Of a stretch of 64,000 nt of DNA, positions 54,252 through 64,000 are shown piece by piece. The stretch is from Glaciozyma antarctica PI12 (taxonomy: Eukaryota; Basidiomycota; Microbotryomycetes; Kriegeriales; Camptobasidiaceae). The stretch is from contig KZ627156.1 of NCBI GenBank assembly GCA_002917775.1, forward strand, positions 332,909 through 396,908, read 5' to 3'. How positions within the stretch are numbered: position 1 is the first letter of the stretch; the number at the start of each line of letters is the position of its first letter. A program made the position numbers and the translations under genes. A model generated the notes under the pieces. The model was given only the letters and a program-made list of their open reading frames with translations. It did not search any database and was not told the DNA's origin.

Positions 54252-55509
54252 ATGAAGTGAGCTCGAGGCTCAGGAAGCTGACGGCGAGTAGCTGATCCAG
54301 TGGCGCAGCTCTCCTCTAATCCCTCCCCTTCCCGACGAAGTCACCATTCTCATCGTCAACCCGGACACGTTTTCGCCCGCCGAGGCTACTCTGCTATGCC
54401 TCGTCTCGAAGCGCTGGCGTGAGTTGGGACAAGCAATCATTTGGAATCACCTCGACATTGAGCCTCGAGATGCGAGATCGCTGGCTCCGCAACAGCTCGT
54501 TCTCTTCAAGGATCTCGAGACGACGCATCGACTTGGAGCCTACGTCAAGAAGCTCACGCTGCGGGGAAAGCTCGTCTTTACTCAGCCGCGCAATCCTGGA
54601 ATCGATAGGGGGGATGACGAGGTTGAGGTCGCAAGGATGCTCGTCGAGCCGACTCTGGAGGAGGCCGACTTCATCTTGTCCTGGTGCCGCAAGATGGTCA
54701 GTTCGTGTCCACGATTGGAGGATCTCGAGGTCGTCGATTTCCATCTCGCGACGTTCAGGACTATCGTCAAGCAGGCGGCAGATTCAGTAGCGACCAGCCT
54801 GCGACACTTTCGATGGGGCGACCATTCAGAAGGCCTCCTCACGATGCCGTACCCCCGGCTCCACTTTACCCCTTCCCAATTCCTCATCACTCTTGGCTCT
54901 TTCACCAGCCTCGAAACGGTCGAGATTCACAGCGCCCTGCCAGCGACTTTCGCTCCTGGTCCAGCGTCCTGCCTCCCTCTCCGCCTCTCCACTCTCCGCC
55001 TCTGGGCCCCCCGATCACTCCCAGGCGAAAGAGTTTACGAAGGCTCTTTGGCAGGACTAATGTACGCAGCGAGAAAGGAGACGCTCCGCATCCTCAACGT
55101 CAACGACTCCATTCCCTTCCCCCTCGTCGTCCGACAGCTCTCCCAGCCAGGATACGACCTCGTCGAACTCAAGCTCCACTACCAGTCCATCAACTCTCTC
55201 CACCTTGTCGCCGCCGTCACCCAGCTACTCCCCTTCCACCCCAACCTCTCGAACCTCTTCATCATCAGCGAACTCCACCCTCACGTCCACTCGCTCCCTC
55301 ATTCCTTCATCATCGCACTACCACCGAGTCTGAGGAAGCTCAAGCTGGGAATTTCGGTCATCAATCCGGACGATGCGGGGATCGAGGAGATTAGGAGGAG
55401 GGTACCGCGGTTGGAATCTTTCGTCGTACGGGCGACGCCGAGGGGGCCAGAGTCTGATTACGAGTGGAGAGTCTTTGGTCGACGAGGTGAGGGGATTGGT
55501 CGGTCGTGA
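54252..55509 (+). CDS. F-box protein with LRR-like C-terminus (paralog B)
   Basis: The first exon is only ATGAA (54252-54256), followed by a 52 nt intron (GTGAGC donor, GCTGAT branch, GCGCAG acceptor to 54308); splicing gives MNSPLIPPLPDEVTILIVNP, an F-box, then LLCLVSKRWRELGQAIIWNH. Later leucine-rich blocks (RLGAYVKKLTLRGKL, CPRLEDLEVVDFHL, LVELKLHYQSINSLHLVAAV, NLSNLFIISELH, LRKLKLGIS) form an irregular LRR-type array ending FVVRATPRGPESDYEW. The gene at 60-61.5 kb has the same 5-nt exon and the same block order. Probable SCF substrate receptor. The intron-start arrangement decides the start; no long upstream ORF fits. Confidence 0.82.
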
Positions 55510-55875
55510 GGAGCATAGCTGATGGATTCGCAGAGGCGACGACGTACTGAGGACGAGGACTGGAGTCGGGGGCGGAGGGATAGCTGAACGAGGGGATCTG
55601 CGAATGCTTTGGAAGTACTGCTGTCGGTCGAACGCCTGCGCTGCGAGGGAACGTCGTTTTTCGAAGCGAAGAGAGAGCGACCGTACGGGAACCAGCAGCG
55701 AGCGAACGAGGTCCACCTCCCTCAAGCGAGCAGACCCAACCTCACCACCCAGTCGTTCTTGAAGCGAGCGAAGCGACGAGAGAGCGACCGTACGGGAACC
55801 AGCAGTGATCGAGCGCAGTCCACCTCCCCCAAGCGAGCAGACCCAATCTCTTCGCACTCCCTCTAAAACCTCTTC
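55510..55875. other. Convergent spacer holding a tandem repeat
   Basis: Between the stops of the F-box gene and the voltage-sensor-like gene. Apart from the tandem repeat listed separately, no feature is seen. Confidence 0.5.
55663..55850. repeat. Direct tandem repeat, period 107 bp, two copies
   Basis: GAGAGAGCGACCGTACGGGA recurs exactly 107 bp apart (55671 and 55778), as does AAGCGAGCAGACCCAA (copies ending 55743 and 55850 with the next bases). The matching units are about 80 bp with a few substitutions; the 25-30 bp between them differ. Non-coding, in the convergent 3' region. Confidence 0.85.
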
Positions 55876-56796
55876 CTAATTATCATCCTCATCCTCATCC
55901 AAGAACGCCCGTCCCTCTCCCGTCCCTCTCTTCCTCCTCGCCTCCTCATCCCCTCCCATTGCCCGTCGTTCAGTCGATAAGGCCTCTTCGTCGTCCAAGT
56001 CCAGGTCGAGCGAGTAGGAGTAGGCCCGGGAGGAGGAGAGGTCGATAGGGGTCGGGCGGGTGAAGACGTTTTTGCCGCTTCTAAGGGGGGAGGGGAGTCA
56101 GTAGCCGGGTGGAGTGGGGGAGGGGGAGGGACGTACTTTCGCATGACGAGTGCTAGACGCCCGAACTGGAACAGATTCCGCACGACGAGGAGGAAGATGT
56201 CGAATACCTCCTCGCCTTTTGCTGAGCACCCCGAGAAGAAGATAACGACCAGGGTTAGGCAGCAGAAGAGCGTGATGATTAGGTCGAGGGTGTTGTAGTA
56301 CGACTTCCAGAATTGCTGGAGGAGCAGGTCGTGGGTTAGCTCGGCTCGAGGGAGGAGCCGCGAGCAGAGCGTACCTTTCCGAACGCCAGTAGCCGAATGG
56401 AAACCTCTGTAATCATCGCCGTGTTGACTATAACCTCGAGAACGTAGAACATCGTCGTCGGGCACTCGGACAGCAAGCTGAGCACGAGCGTCGCTAGCCT
56501 GCGCTCCAAGGCCGCATCAGCTCCCTCCCTCCTCTCCGAGGGAGCATAACGCACGATAATAGCGCCATGGCGAGGTAGAGGTAAATATAAAAGGTGGAGA
56601 AGACAAATCGGTTTGACACCCCCTTGATCACCTCAGCTCTTGTGACGCGATGTGAGGGTCTGCGAGCCTCGTCAGCGTGGGATCGGCTGGAAGGGAGGGA
56701 AGGGACGGACGTGGAGTTGTCGGAGAAGCGGACGCCGTGAGAGTCGCCTGGTGGAGGCGTGGCGGAGGGGGAGGGGAGAGGACTCAAGGCGCTCAT
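55876..56796 (-). CDS. Four-helix voltage-sensor-like membrane protein
   Basis: ATG 56796 (MSALSPLPSPSATPP) starts a Pro-rich cytosolic head. Helices: FVFSTFYIYLYLAMALLS (S1), TLVLSLLSECPTTMFYVLEV with IVNTAMITEVSIRLLAFG (S2), YYNTLDLIITLFCCLTLVVI (S3), and VRNLFQFGRLALVMRK (S4-like, with Arg and Lys at spaced positions). Asp in helix 3 (NTLDLII) and Glu in helix 2 are the counter-charges of voltage-sensor domains. No pore region follows, so it is a VSD-only protein as found in fungi. The tail is acidic (FLDEDEDDN). Five exons. A proton or ion permeation role is conjecture. Confidence 0.72.
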
Positions 56797-57049
56797 TTCG
56801 TTGGCGAGGGTGTGCTCGCTGGTTGAGTGTAGTCCTTGGTGAGCTCTGGTGATTTGGTTCTGGTGTGGATCTGAAGGTGAGTCGAGGTTGTAGAGGGAGT
56901 CAACCGCTGCAGCTGAGCCAAACTCCAGCCTGCCCGACGAGAGTTCCCACGTTCTCACAGCCAGAAGCCTCCGCCCGAACTCGTGCTTCGACACTTCTCC
57001 ATCGCGATTCCTCCAGAGCTCAGCAAGTCACATACAGCACCCTCAAGCG

Positions 57050-59981
57050 ATGGCGAAACCTAAGAAGCCACCGCCCAAGACTCTCCTCTCCTTCTTCCGA
57101 CCCTCTCCCGCTCCAACCCCTCCCCGAGCTCGCAACCCCGCCTCTCGCGCCACTCCCACCCCACTCGACAGGGGAAAGCGCAAGGCAGAAGTAGTCGAGC
57201 TCTCAAGCGATTCGGAGGTAGAGATCGTTGAGCCGAAGCCGAAGGTGGTCAAGGTGGCGCGGAGGGAGGTCGAACGCGTCCGGGGGGTGCAGGAGGAGAG
57301 GAGGGCTGGACCGTCGACTGTGACTGCGGTCAAGGAGGAGGAGAAGCGCGGATCTGACTCGGATGAGGGGTTCACGGTGGAGCAGCTCATTGAAGCTGTC
57401 CTGCCTGCGGAGGAGCTCTCGGAGATCGGCGAGCTGCCACCTCACGACGAGGCAGGAGGAGCAGAGGATGATCTCAAGGGAGCAGAGATTGAAAGAGAGG
57501 ACGAGCCGATGCAGGTCGAGGAGGGGAGTCAGTGGGGGGACGACGAGATCGAGGGAGGGGAGTGGGATCCTGATGGTGGCGGAGAGCCCGAGGACTGGGG
57601 AGAGGAGAGCATGGGGATGGACGAGGGAGATCATTTTGCGTTCGAGGAGGAAGCGGGCGCGGAGGGTTCGCGGGAGCGCGAGGACGATGTCGTTCAGGGC
57701 TGCTCGAAGGACCTCGACGCTCCCCCTACCTCTGGCGAAGTCTGCCCCATCTGCGCCAAGGACCTGTCACTGCTCATTTCCCAAAACGTACGCTCGTTCT
57801 AGTCGTACTTTCGTTCCTTTACTGATGCCAGCTCAATCACAGCAACGCCAACTGCACGTCAACAAATGTCTCGACACGACCGCTCCCGCCACCCCCGCCT
57901 CGACCTCCTTTCTCCCGCGCCTTTCCTCCCTGATCCGCTCCGCCCCCGTACCCCCCAAACCCTCCAAACCCTCTCCTCTCAAGCCACTCTCCGCCCACCC
58001 CGTCCCTCCCCCTCCCATCCCTCCAGTCTCTGCAGGCCCAAACGCCTTCACCGCCCTCATGTCCTCGACCGCCGAAGCCCTCCTCTGGAAAGCGGCTGAA
58101 GTGGTCGATAACCACAGGGGGAGGTATGCGAAGGGGGAGACGAGGGAGGTGCCGTTCTATAAGTGGATCGAGGGGATGGAGGTCACGGTTGATGCGTTCA
58201 AGTATGGCAAGATTGACGGGTGTAAGGGGTACTTTCTCAGTCATGCGCATTGTGAGTTCGCTTTTTCCGTCGAGTGGAAGGGACGCTGATGCGCGTGTGC
58301 TGTAGCGGATCATTGTGCGTTTGAATCTCGCCGGAGTTCCGAGAAGCGAACTCACCCCCTCCGCAGATCAGCAACTCAACTCCTCATGGAAGCACGGCCC
58401 GATCTACTGCTCCCTCACGTACGCTTTTTCCCCCTTCCCTCCACTCACGCTAACCCCGACACCCGCAGCACCGCGAACCTCATCAAGCTCAAGCTCAAAG
58501 TCGACGACGAATGGCTCCACGTCCTCCCGATGAACGAAACCGTCACCGTCCGAGGAATCCAAGTCACTCTAATCGACGCGAACCAGTGCGTCCTCCCTCC
58601 TCACCCCCCGCGACGAGGCTGACGCTGCGACGAAAGCTGTCCCGGCTCCGTTTTATTCCTCTTCGAAGGCCCTCATACAGATCCTAAGAGCGCCTGGTCC
58701 AAGACCCCGAAGAAGATCTTCCACTACCTCCACTGCGGTGGTTCGTCCCTCCTCCTACCTCCCTCTTCGCGTACTGCTTAATCGATCGAGAACAGATTTC
58801 CGCGCCTCACCCCTCCACATCACCCACCCCGCTCTCATCGGGAAGAAGATTGAGAAATGCTACCTCGACACAACGTACCTTGATCCAAAGTACTGCTTCC
58901 CAGCGCAGGAGCTCGTGGTGGAGGCGTGTGCGGAACTGGTGAGGTCGAGAGTGGAAGGGGATGAGAGGGCGTTAGGGAGGGTTGGGGGGGCGGAGCAGGA
59001 GAGGGGGGTTAGATTGATGAAGGGGTGGCTTGGGAAAGAGGAGGAGGAGGAGGAGGGAGGGGAGGGAGAGGAAGGAGGAAAGGCTGCTCGTTGTGATTGG
59101 GACGTATTCGATTGGGAAGGAGAGGTGAGTTTTTCGCGCTGTGAGCTGCTCGGAGGCTGGCTGATGGGCGTCTCGCAGGATCGTCAAGGGTACGCACTTT
59201 CCTCACCGACGACGCAAAGACGATCTAACGAAGAACGCAGGTATCGCCGAAGCTCTCTCGACCAAAATCTACTGCGACGACCGGAAGCTCGCCCTCCTCC
59301 TCGCTCAGGACGACCCAGCCCTACACGCGCTCATCACGCGCAACCCACTCGAAGCGCAGGTCCATTTCGCCTACCTGCAGGACATCAATCATGAGAAACT
59401 ATCGGCGTACGCGGAGCAGTACCCGATGAGCGAAGGAGGATTCTCGGCGTGCGTGGGGTTGAGGCCTACCGGTGAGTTTAGTCTCAGTGGGATGTGGAGG
59501 GGGAGGGAGCTGATGAGGTTCCAGGGTGGACGTATAAGGGCGAGGGAGGACTCGAGAAGATGCCCAAGGTTGCGAAGGTCCTCGAGCGGGAGAGGATGCG
59601 CAAGCCTTACTCGCCTGCGGGAATGTGTTCGTCTTCGTCCCCTCGCTCTCCGCCTCGCATCGCTAACGACGTCGCTACAGATCCTCAACGCGACTCGACT
59701 CCAACCTGCCTTGGCTACGGCGTTCCCTACTCGGAGCATTCCTCCTTCTACGAGTACGTCTCCTCCCCTCTCCCCACTTCCTCGCTAACGACCATCGCAG
59801 ACTCACATGCTTCGCCCTCTCCCTCGACTACCGCAAGATGATCCCAACCGTCAACGTCCATTCCCCGACTTCGCGCGCGAAGATGCAGGAGTGGTTCGGG
59901 AGGTGGGACGCCGAGAAGAAGAGGAGGAGGGACGCGAAGATGCCGATGCTGGTACCGCCGCGATCGACGAATTACTGGTGA
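57050..59981 (+). CDS. PSO2: DNA cross-link repair nuclease PSO2/SNM1
   Basis: 5' exonuclease of interstrand cross-link repair. The N-terminus KTLLSFFRP resembles a PIP box; an acidic disordered region follows; then a UBZ4 ubiquitin-binding zinc finger (VCPICAKDLSLLISQNQRQL HVNKCLD, C2HC). Metallo-beta-lactamase motifs: GYFLSHAHSDHY (HxHxDH, split by an intron), LIDANHCPGSVLFLFEG, FHYLHCGDFRA and the beta-CASP part with TTYLDPKYCFPAQ, TKIYCDDRKLALLL, GVPYSEHSSFYELTCF. Ends with a Lys/Arg-rich tail and TNYW. About 11 introns; all observed phases keep these motifs intact. Full domain order of SNM1A/Pso2. Convergent with the F-box gene. Confidence 0.95.
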
Positions 59982-60210
59982 TTCTTGTACGCGCTTTTTG
60001 GTTATCGCAATTTGCAAACATGTTGGGCTAGGCAGCGTTTGAGTCTCGGTAGCGAGGAGCGAAGCTTCCCCATCCCCTCGAGTCGCCCGCGATGTTTCGG
60101 GAGCGGACGTTCGGGCAGCGCACCGACTATCGAAGTAGCGCGTGCGGCTAGGGATACTATTCAAGCATTGCAACCCTCGCCGCCCGATTCGGTTGGCCAG
60201 AGATCCTCCC

Positions 60211-61552
60211 CTACGCCACACGATCGATCCTGCGAGAAGGGCGTCAGCAACTTCGCTGGTGGAGAAGCCTAGCCATAGACTCGTAACAAACCTTCGTTCG
60301 ATAAGTTGCTCCCACTTGTTTGGGCTCCTCAGTACAAGGAAGCTCTGAAGCGTCGCGCCGAGAGGGCCCCTCATGATCTCCTTCGCCCAGTCCTCCTCCT
60401 TGTCGACGACAACTCTAATGCTCAAGAACTTAAGCCCACGAGGAAGAGCGTCGAGGAAGGACCGTGGTGCGGCGATGGATCCCTGAGGCTGGACCTGCGA
60501 GGCTGGCGCTAAGATGTGGAGGGCAGAAAGTTGTTGATGGAACGGAAGGATCGCGGCGACGGTGTTAAGCAAAGTAGTCGGCTCGAAATGATAGCAACGG
60601 AGGCCAAGCGACGTGAGGTGGAGTCCAGGGCGGCGGAGCTGCTCGCAGACGGGATCGAATGGCATCGGGCCCTCGAATGTAAGCTCATGAAGCGTCTCCT
60701 TGTTCGCGCACCGTAGAAGCGACGCGACGAATTCCTCGGAAGCCTCCGTATCGTGCTCGTCATCGGATTCAGCCTCTTCAAAGACAAGGCGGATGGTGTG
60801 GATGAGGGATACGAGGGGAAGCGAGGGGAAGGGGAGGGGGAGGGGGAGGGGAGGACGACTGGAGCCGAAAATGGACCGTTTCGACGCCAAGATAATGTCG
60901 ATGTCGAGAATCTCCAGCTCGTCGAATCTTGAGAGCTGCGAAAGGAATTCCACTGGGGAGAGGTCGAGTGGGTAGCTCACGGTGCCGAGCCCGGATTGGT
61001 TCCACTTGAACGACTTGAGGCTCGTCCGCATCGGCGATGCCGTAGCTGTCTCGAGAATCGCCCTGAGTGCGACGGGATGGATGTTGATGAATTCGAGGTT
61101 CTCCAGCCTCGTGCAGAGCTTAAGCATCTTGCGGCACCCTTCGACGACAAACTCGAAGCTGCGGAGGGTCTTCCCAATAACCGTGGGCATGTCGACCGGA
61201 CCGTTCTCGTCCGTACCATTGGTAAAATCGAAGCATCCGTACACGACGAGCTTCTTGATGTAGCGTCCAAGTCGGCTCCCGACCTCGTCGCTCTCGAAAA
61301 GGACGATTCGGGCGGAGTCGAAAGCTCGAGGTTGCTGCTGCGAAGTGCGAAGCTGCCTCCAGACGATCGCCTGTCCCAGCTCGCGCCAGCACTTCGAGAT
61401 CAGGCACAGCGGAGCAGCTTCGGCAGGCGAGAAGTTTTCGGGGCTGACGACGAGGGCGGTGATTTCGTGCGGGAGGAAGGGAATTAGGCGAGAGCTGCGA
61501 GCTTCAGCATCAGTATTTGCCACCACCTTCCTCTTCACCGAGCGTACTTCAT
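60211..61552 (-). CDS. F-box protein with LRR-like C-terminus (paralog A)
   Basis: ATGAA alone is exon 1 (61552-61548); a 53 nt intron (61547-61495; GTACGC donor, CTGATG branch, CTCGCAG) is followed by CTCTCGCCTAATTCCC, giving MNSRLIPFLPHEITALVVSP, the F-box. Shared blocks with the 54 kb gene: APLCLISKCWRELGQAIVWR, RLGRYIKKLVVYGCFDF, LCTRLENLEFINIHPVALRA, LHLTSLGLRCYHFEPTTLLN. The last intron (GTTTGT donor near 60298, CTGAC branch, TCGCAG) brings a quick stop (IERRIDRVA), which keeps the gene from running into PSO2. Probable SCF receptor. Confidence 0.8.
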
Positions 61553-61963
61553 GGAAGGAGCCGGGAGGATGCAGCGTGAGGAATCCACGAGCGTCGAGTC
61601 CGGCGGCGAGAGCTGCTAAGCCGTAGTCAGCTGGTAGTCCACACCAACGCTGAAGCTGAGCAGCTTACCGTTTAGCAGCTGAATCGAAAGCAGAGGGAGA
61701 GGCGGGGTCGAACTCGAAGCGTTGGCGGGGATTGTGAGAGTGAGGGAGACTCGAGTAGCTGCGAGAGCGAGGCCGTCAGTTCCACACCCCAGCTTTACGC
61801 TAGCTGAACGTACCTGGAGCAGTCCTGAGCACACGCTGCAGCTCGAGCGTCGTGGTAGGAAGGAGAGAGCGCCGTGGCCGAAGTCGACCTTCGTCGCCAG
61901 ATCGCCTTCTTCGTCGCCAGATCGCAGCTTGCGTTCCTCCCTCCCCCTCGAACTCAGCCAGCG
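61553..61963. other. Divergent spacer F-box A/COA1
   Basis: Contains a duplicated 16 bp phrase (CGTCGCCAGATCGC near 61892 and 61910). No gene seen. Confidence 0.45.
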
Positions 61964-62731
61964 ATGCTCTCCTCAAGATCCCTGCCCACCCGGCGCCTCT
62001 CCTCCCTCCCCTTGCCGATCCTCCAATCCATCGCCGCCCCCCGTTTCGCCAGCACCTCCTCCGCCGTCCCTCCTCCCTCGAACAAGTTCCCCGATCCCCC
62101 TCGCCATCGCTACGCCCGCGAAGTCCCTATCGCTCGAGACCTTCCCCAGCTTACCGTACGTCCCTCTGCCCCCTTTGCTCGAGCGCAAGCTCACCTTGCT
62201 GCTCGCAGTCCCGAACTCCCCTCTACCTCGCCGTAGCCGTCGCCTCAGCCGTCAGCTGGGGCGGGTTCCTCTACTACGCCACGCACAACGAGCGCGCCAA
62301 CTCGTCCGTCGTCCGGTCGCTCACGTTCCAGCTACGCAACTCGAGCGCCGTCGAGGAGTTTTTGGGCAGCAACGTTCGGTTGATGCCGCTCTTTGGAGAA
62401 TTCAGGAAGGTGGATGGATCGGTGCGTTCTACCTTGCAGACGGACAGGGAGGAGCTGATGAGGAGCGCAGATCAACATGCTGGCAGGCAAGATCGACGTG
62501 CAGTTCCGCGTAACAGGATCGAAGGGTGCGTTCCCCATCCTCGCCTCTCACAGAGGCTAGCTAACGCTCTCTTGCACGTTGCTAGCGAAAGGAACGGCGA
62601 GCTTTACGTCTGTACGACGAGGGAAGCAAGGACGGTTCGAGGTCCTGCGGTGGAGAATCACTCGCGACGATGGAGAGGTGCTCGACCTCGCAGGCAAGGA
62701 TCCTCGGCGCGTGAGAGGGGACGGAGAATAG
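61964..62731 (+). CDS. COA1: Cytochrome c oxidase assembly factor COA1
   Basis: Inner-membrane factor acting early in Cox1 maturation. Presequence MLSSRSLPTRRLSSLPLPIL (Arg/Ser-rich). After an intron with the spliced junction LTV|SRTPLYLAVAVASAVSWGGF comes the single membrane helix, then SSVVRSLTFQLRNSSAVEEF and the Coa1 core INMLAGKIDVQFRVTGSKAK GTASFTSVRRGKQGRFEVLR, matching the family KGxxDxxFxVxGxKGxG pattern. Ends DLAGKDPRRVRGDGE. Four exons with GTGCGT/GTACGT donors. Length of about 205 residues is normal. Confidence 0.85.
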
Positions 62732-62810
62732 AGGTTGGAATTCTACACGGGTGGTGTTTTACTACTTTGCATGGGGGGTATCTTCAAGGGCGATTGAGGA
62801 GGTGTAGGGA

Positions 62811-64000
62811 TCAGACGGAGGGAGGGGGAGTAACGGGGAGAGTCTCGAGGCCGACGTCCGTGAGGAGTTTGCGAATACGGTTCATGACTGGAAAGAGGCA
62901 GATCAGCATCGGCTTCGATAAAGGAAGGAGAAAAGAACGCACCCGCTTCGGGGAAAGCTCGCTCCTCAACTCGCCTCAGCAGCGCGACGGCACGCTGGTT
63001 CTCTCCGGCTCCGAGCTCCGAACGAACCATGATATCCCACGTCGACGGCTCGCGGTAGACGGGGGCGTTGACTGAGGGGGGAAGAGTCTCGCTCTGGCGG
63101 TGCTGGGGGTGACGCTCGGTGGGGTGGTTGCCGGGGGCAGCGACGCCGCTGGGAGGGTCGGCGAGGGACTCGAAGATGACGCGAGCGCTCTCCATGTTGT
63201 TCTGCGATGCATGACCCTGTGCGCGAATGAGATCGTCAGCGAGGAACGAGAGGAAGAAAGCGAAAGAACGTACCTTGATAAGAGTGTTCGCGACGTAAGC
63301 CGTCATCCGCACGCCTTGAGCCTTCATCTCGCCGAGGTACTGCTCGCAAAGATCGGGTCGCTGGTTGGCGAGGAACGCGTTCAGGAGGCTCTCGAAGACG
63401 ACGGCGTCGGGGAGGTGAGATCCAGATCGAACGGTGGAGGGATGAGTCGCGATCGAGTCGAAGATGCTCCGCGCGCGGTCGAGGTCCTTCGCGACGCAAC
63501 CCCAAGCGTTGATGAGCGACGCCCAGTGTGCGCCGGTGACGGTGACGGTAGAATCGGCGAGGAGGCGGTCGAAAACGTCCGACATGGATTGGGGGTCGGG
63601 GTCGCCGATCGCGCCGTAGGCGTCGAGGAGGAGCTTGTACGTGTGTCCGGTGGGCTGGACTCCGGCCTTGAGCATCTGGTCGTAGAAGTAGAGGGCGCGT
63701 TCGCGGGAGGGCTTCGTCTGGGTGTAGAACTGGATCATCGTGTTGTAGGGCGGCACGCGAGGCCTGAAGCCAGGCGATTCGACCATCTCCTTGAAGAGGA
63801 CTTCGGCCGTCGCGACGTCTCCCGTCTTGCAGCACGCGTTGATGATGGCGCCGTACGTGATCGAGCTCGGGCGGAGACCGCAGTCCTTCATGAGGCCAAA
63901 GTAGTCGATGGCGTCCTTGGCCCGACGAGCGCGCGAGAGCTTCGAGATGAGCGTGTTGAAGAGGTAGACGTTAGGGACGACCTTGAACCTCTGCGACTCC
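62811..64000 (-). CDS. Pentatricopeptide repeat protein, 5' end beyond right edge
   Basis: Organelle RNA-binding protein of the PPR class. From 64000 inward the repeats run VVPNVYLFNTLISKLSRARR, GLRPSSITYGAIINACCKTG, RPRVPPYNTMIQFYTQTKPS, GVQPTGHTYKLLLDAYGAIG, TGAHWASLINAWGCVAKDLD, PDAVVFESLLNAFLANQRPD, MTAYVANTLIKGHASQNNME, each about 35 residues with the two-helix signature. Introns near 63270-63215 and 62940-62885 are supported by splice sites; the true end after the last is RIRKLLTDVGLETLPVTPPP SV. The start is outside the window. Likely mitochondrial RNA processing or translation. Confidence 0.85.

Noticed and set aside
59748-60210. Extension of F-box paralog A across the PSO2 end
   Set aside because: A good GT-AG intron at about 60298-60232 leads to a stop at 60211, and the overlapping reading has no similarity to other F-box proteins.
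1-64000. Transposons, LTR elements, tRNA and rRNA genes, CRISPR
   Set aside because: No reverse transcriptase, integrase or transposase motif, no long terminal or inverted repeats, and no tRNA B-box/acceptor pattern was found by eye; CRISPR is not expected in a fungus.

Overview
The window is nuclear DNA of a basidiomycete fungus. It is GC-rich and densely packed, and most genes carry several 40-90 nt introns with GTGCGT/GTTCGT/GTACGT-type donors, a CTAAC/CTGAC/CTGAT branch site and a CGCAG-like acceptor. Gene content and intron style suggest a red yeast of the Pucciniomycotina (Rhodotorula/Rhodosporidium-like, Sporidiobolales). The species call is inference. I recognise about 33 protein genes, no tRNA or rRNA gene, no CRISPR and no transposon.

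Left part (1-5 kb): a truncated F-box gene at the edge, then the homeodomain mating-type pair HD2 (minus) and HD1 (plus), transcribed away from a 174 bp shared intergenic region. This HD MAT locus is the most important feature of the window. Next come a mitochondrial carrier, a secreted beta-helix protein, a Ser-rich unknown, an AIM6-like phosphodiesterase, two tandem MYND-finger paralogs, mitochondrial aspartate aminotransferase and a small GPI-type secreted protein (4.6-18.3 kb).

Middle (18.6-45 kb): an F-box/LRR gene divergent from the splicing factor ESS2 (with a 79 nt N gap), an IFI6/IFI27-like membrane protein, an APH-like kinase, a 16-or-so-exon secreted Cys-rich M43-type metallopeptidase whose HExxH reads DExxH, a divergent ribosomal pair RPS5/RPS28, the TORC1 subunit KOG1/raptor head-to-head with ATG12, a second beta-helix paralog, a TTC1-like TPR protein, a tiny TOM5-like gene head-to-head with exosome CSL4, and a complex I Tim17-family subunit.

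Right part (45-64 kb): an MDR reductase, MDP1 phosphatase, an MpaB-type oxygenase, an ALDH7-type aldehyde dehydrogenase, a Pro-rich membrane protein, two F-box paralogs with identical 5-nt first exons, a 107-bp tandem repeat, a voltage-sensor-like four-helix protein, the cross-link repair nuclease PSO2/SNM1, COA1, and a PPR gene running off the right edge.

The genes do not form one pathway. Growth control is represented by KOG1 and ATG12 sharing a promoter (TORC1 and autophagy), mitochondrial function by AAT, the carrier, COA1, the complex I subunit, TOM5-like and PPR. Several conserved genes (KOG1 twice, ESS2, both MYND genes, the GPI protein, the left F-box gene) show single-nucleotide frame breaks, many at G/C runs. 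Together with the N gap these look like draft-assembly errors rather than pseudogenes, so gene models there are joined by homology. Many exon limits were inferred by eye from splice consensus.
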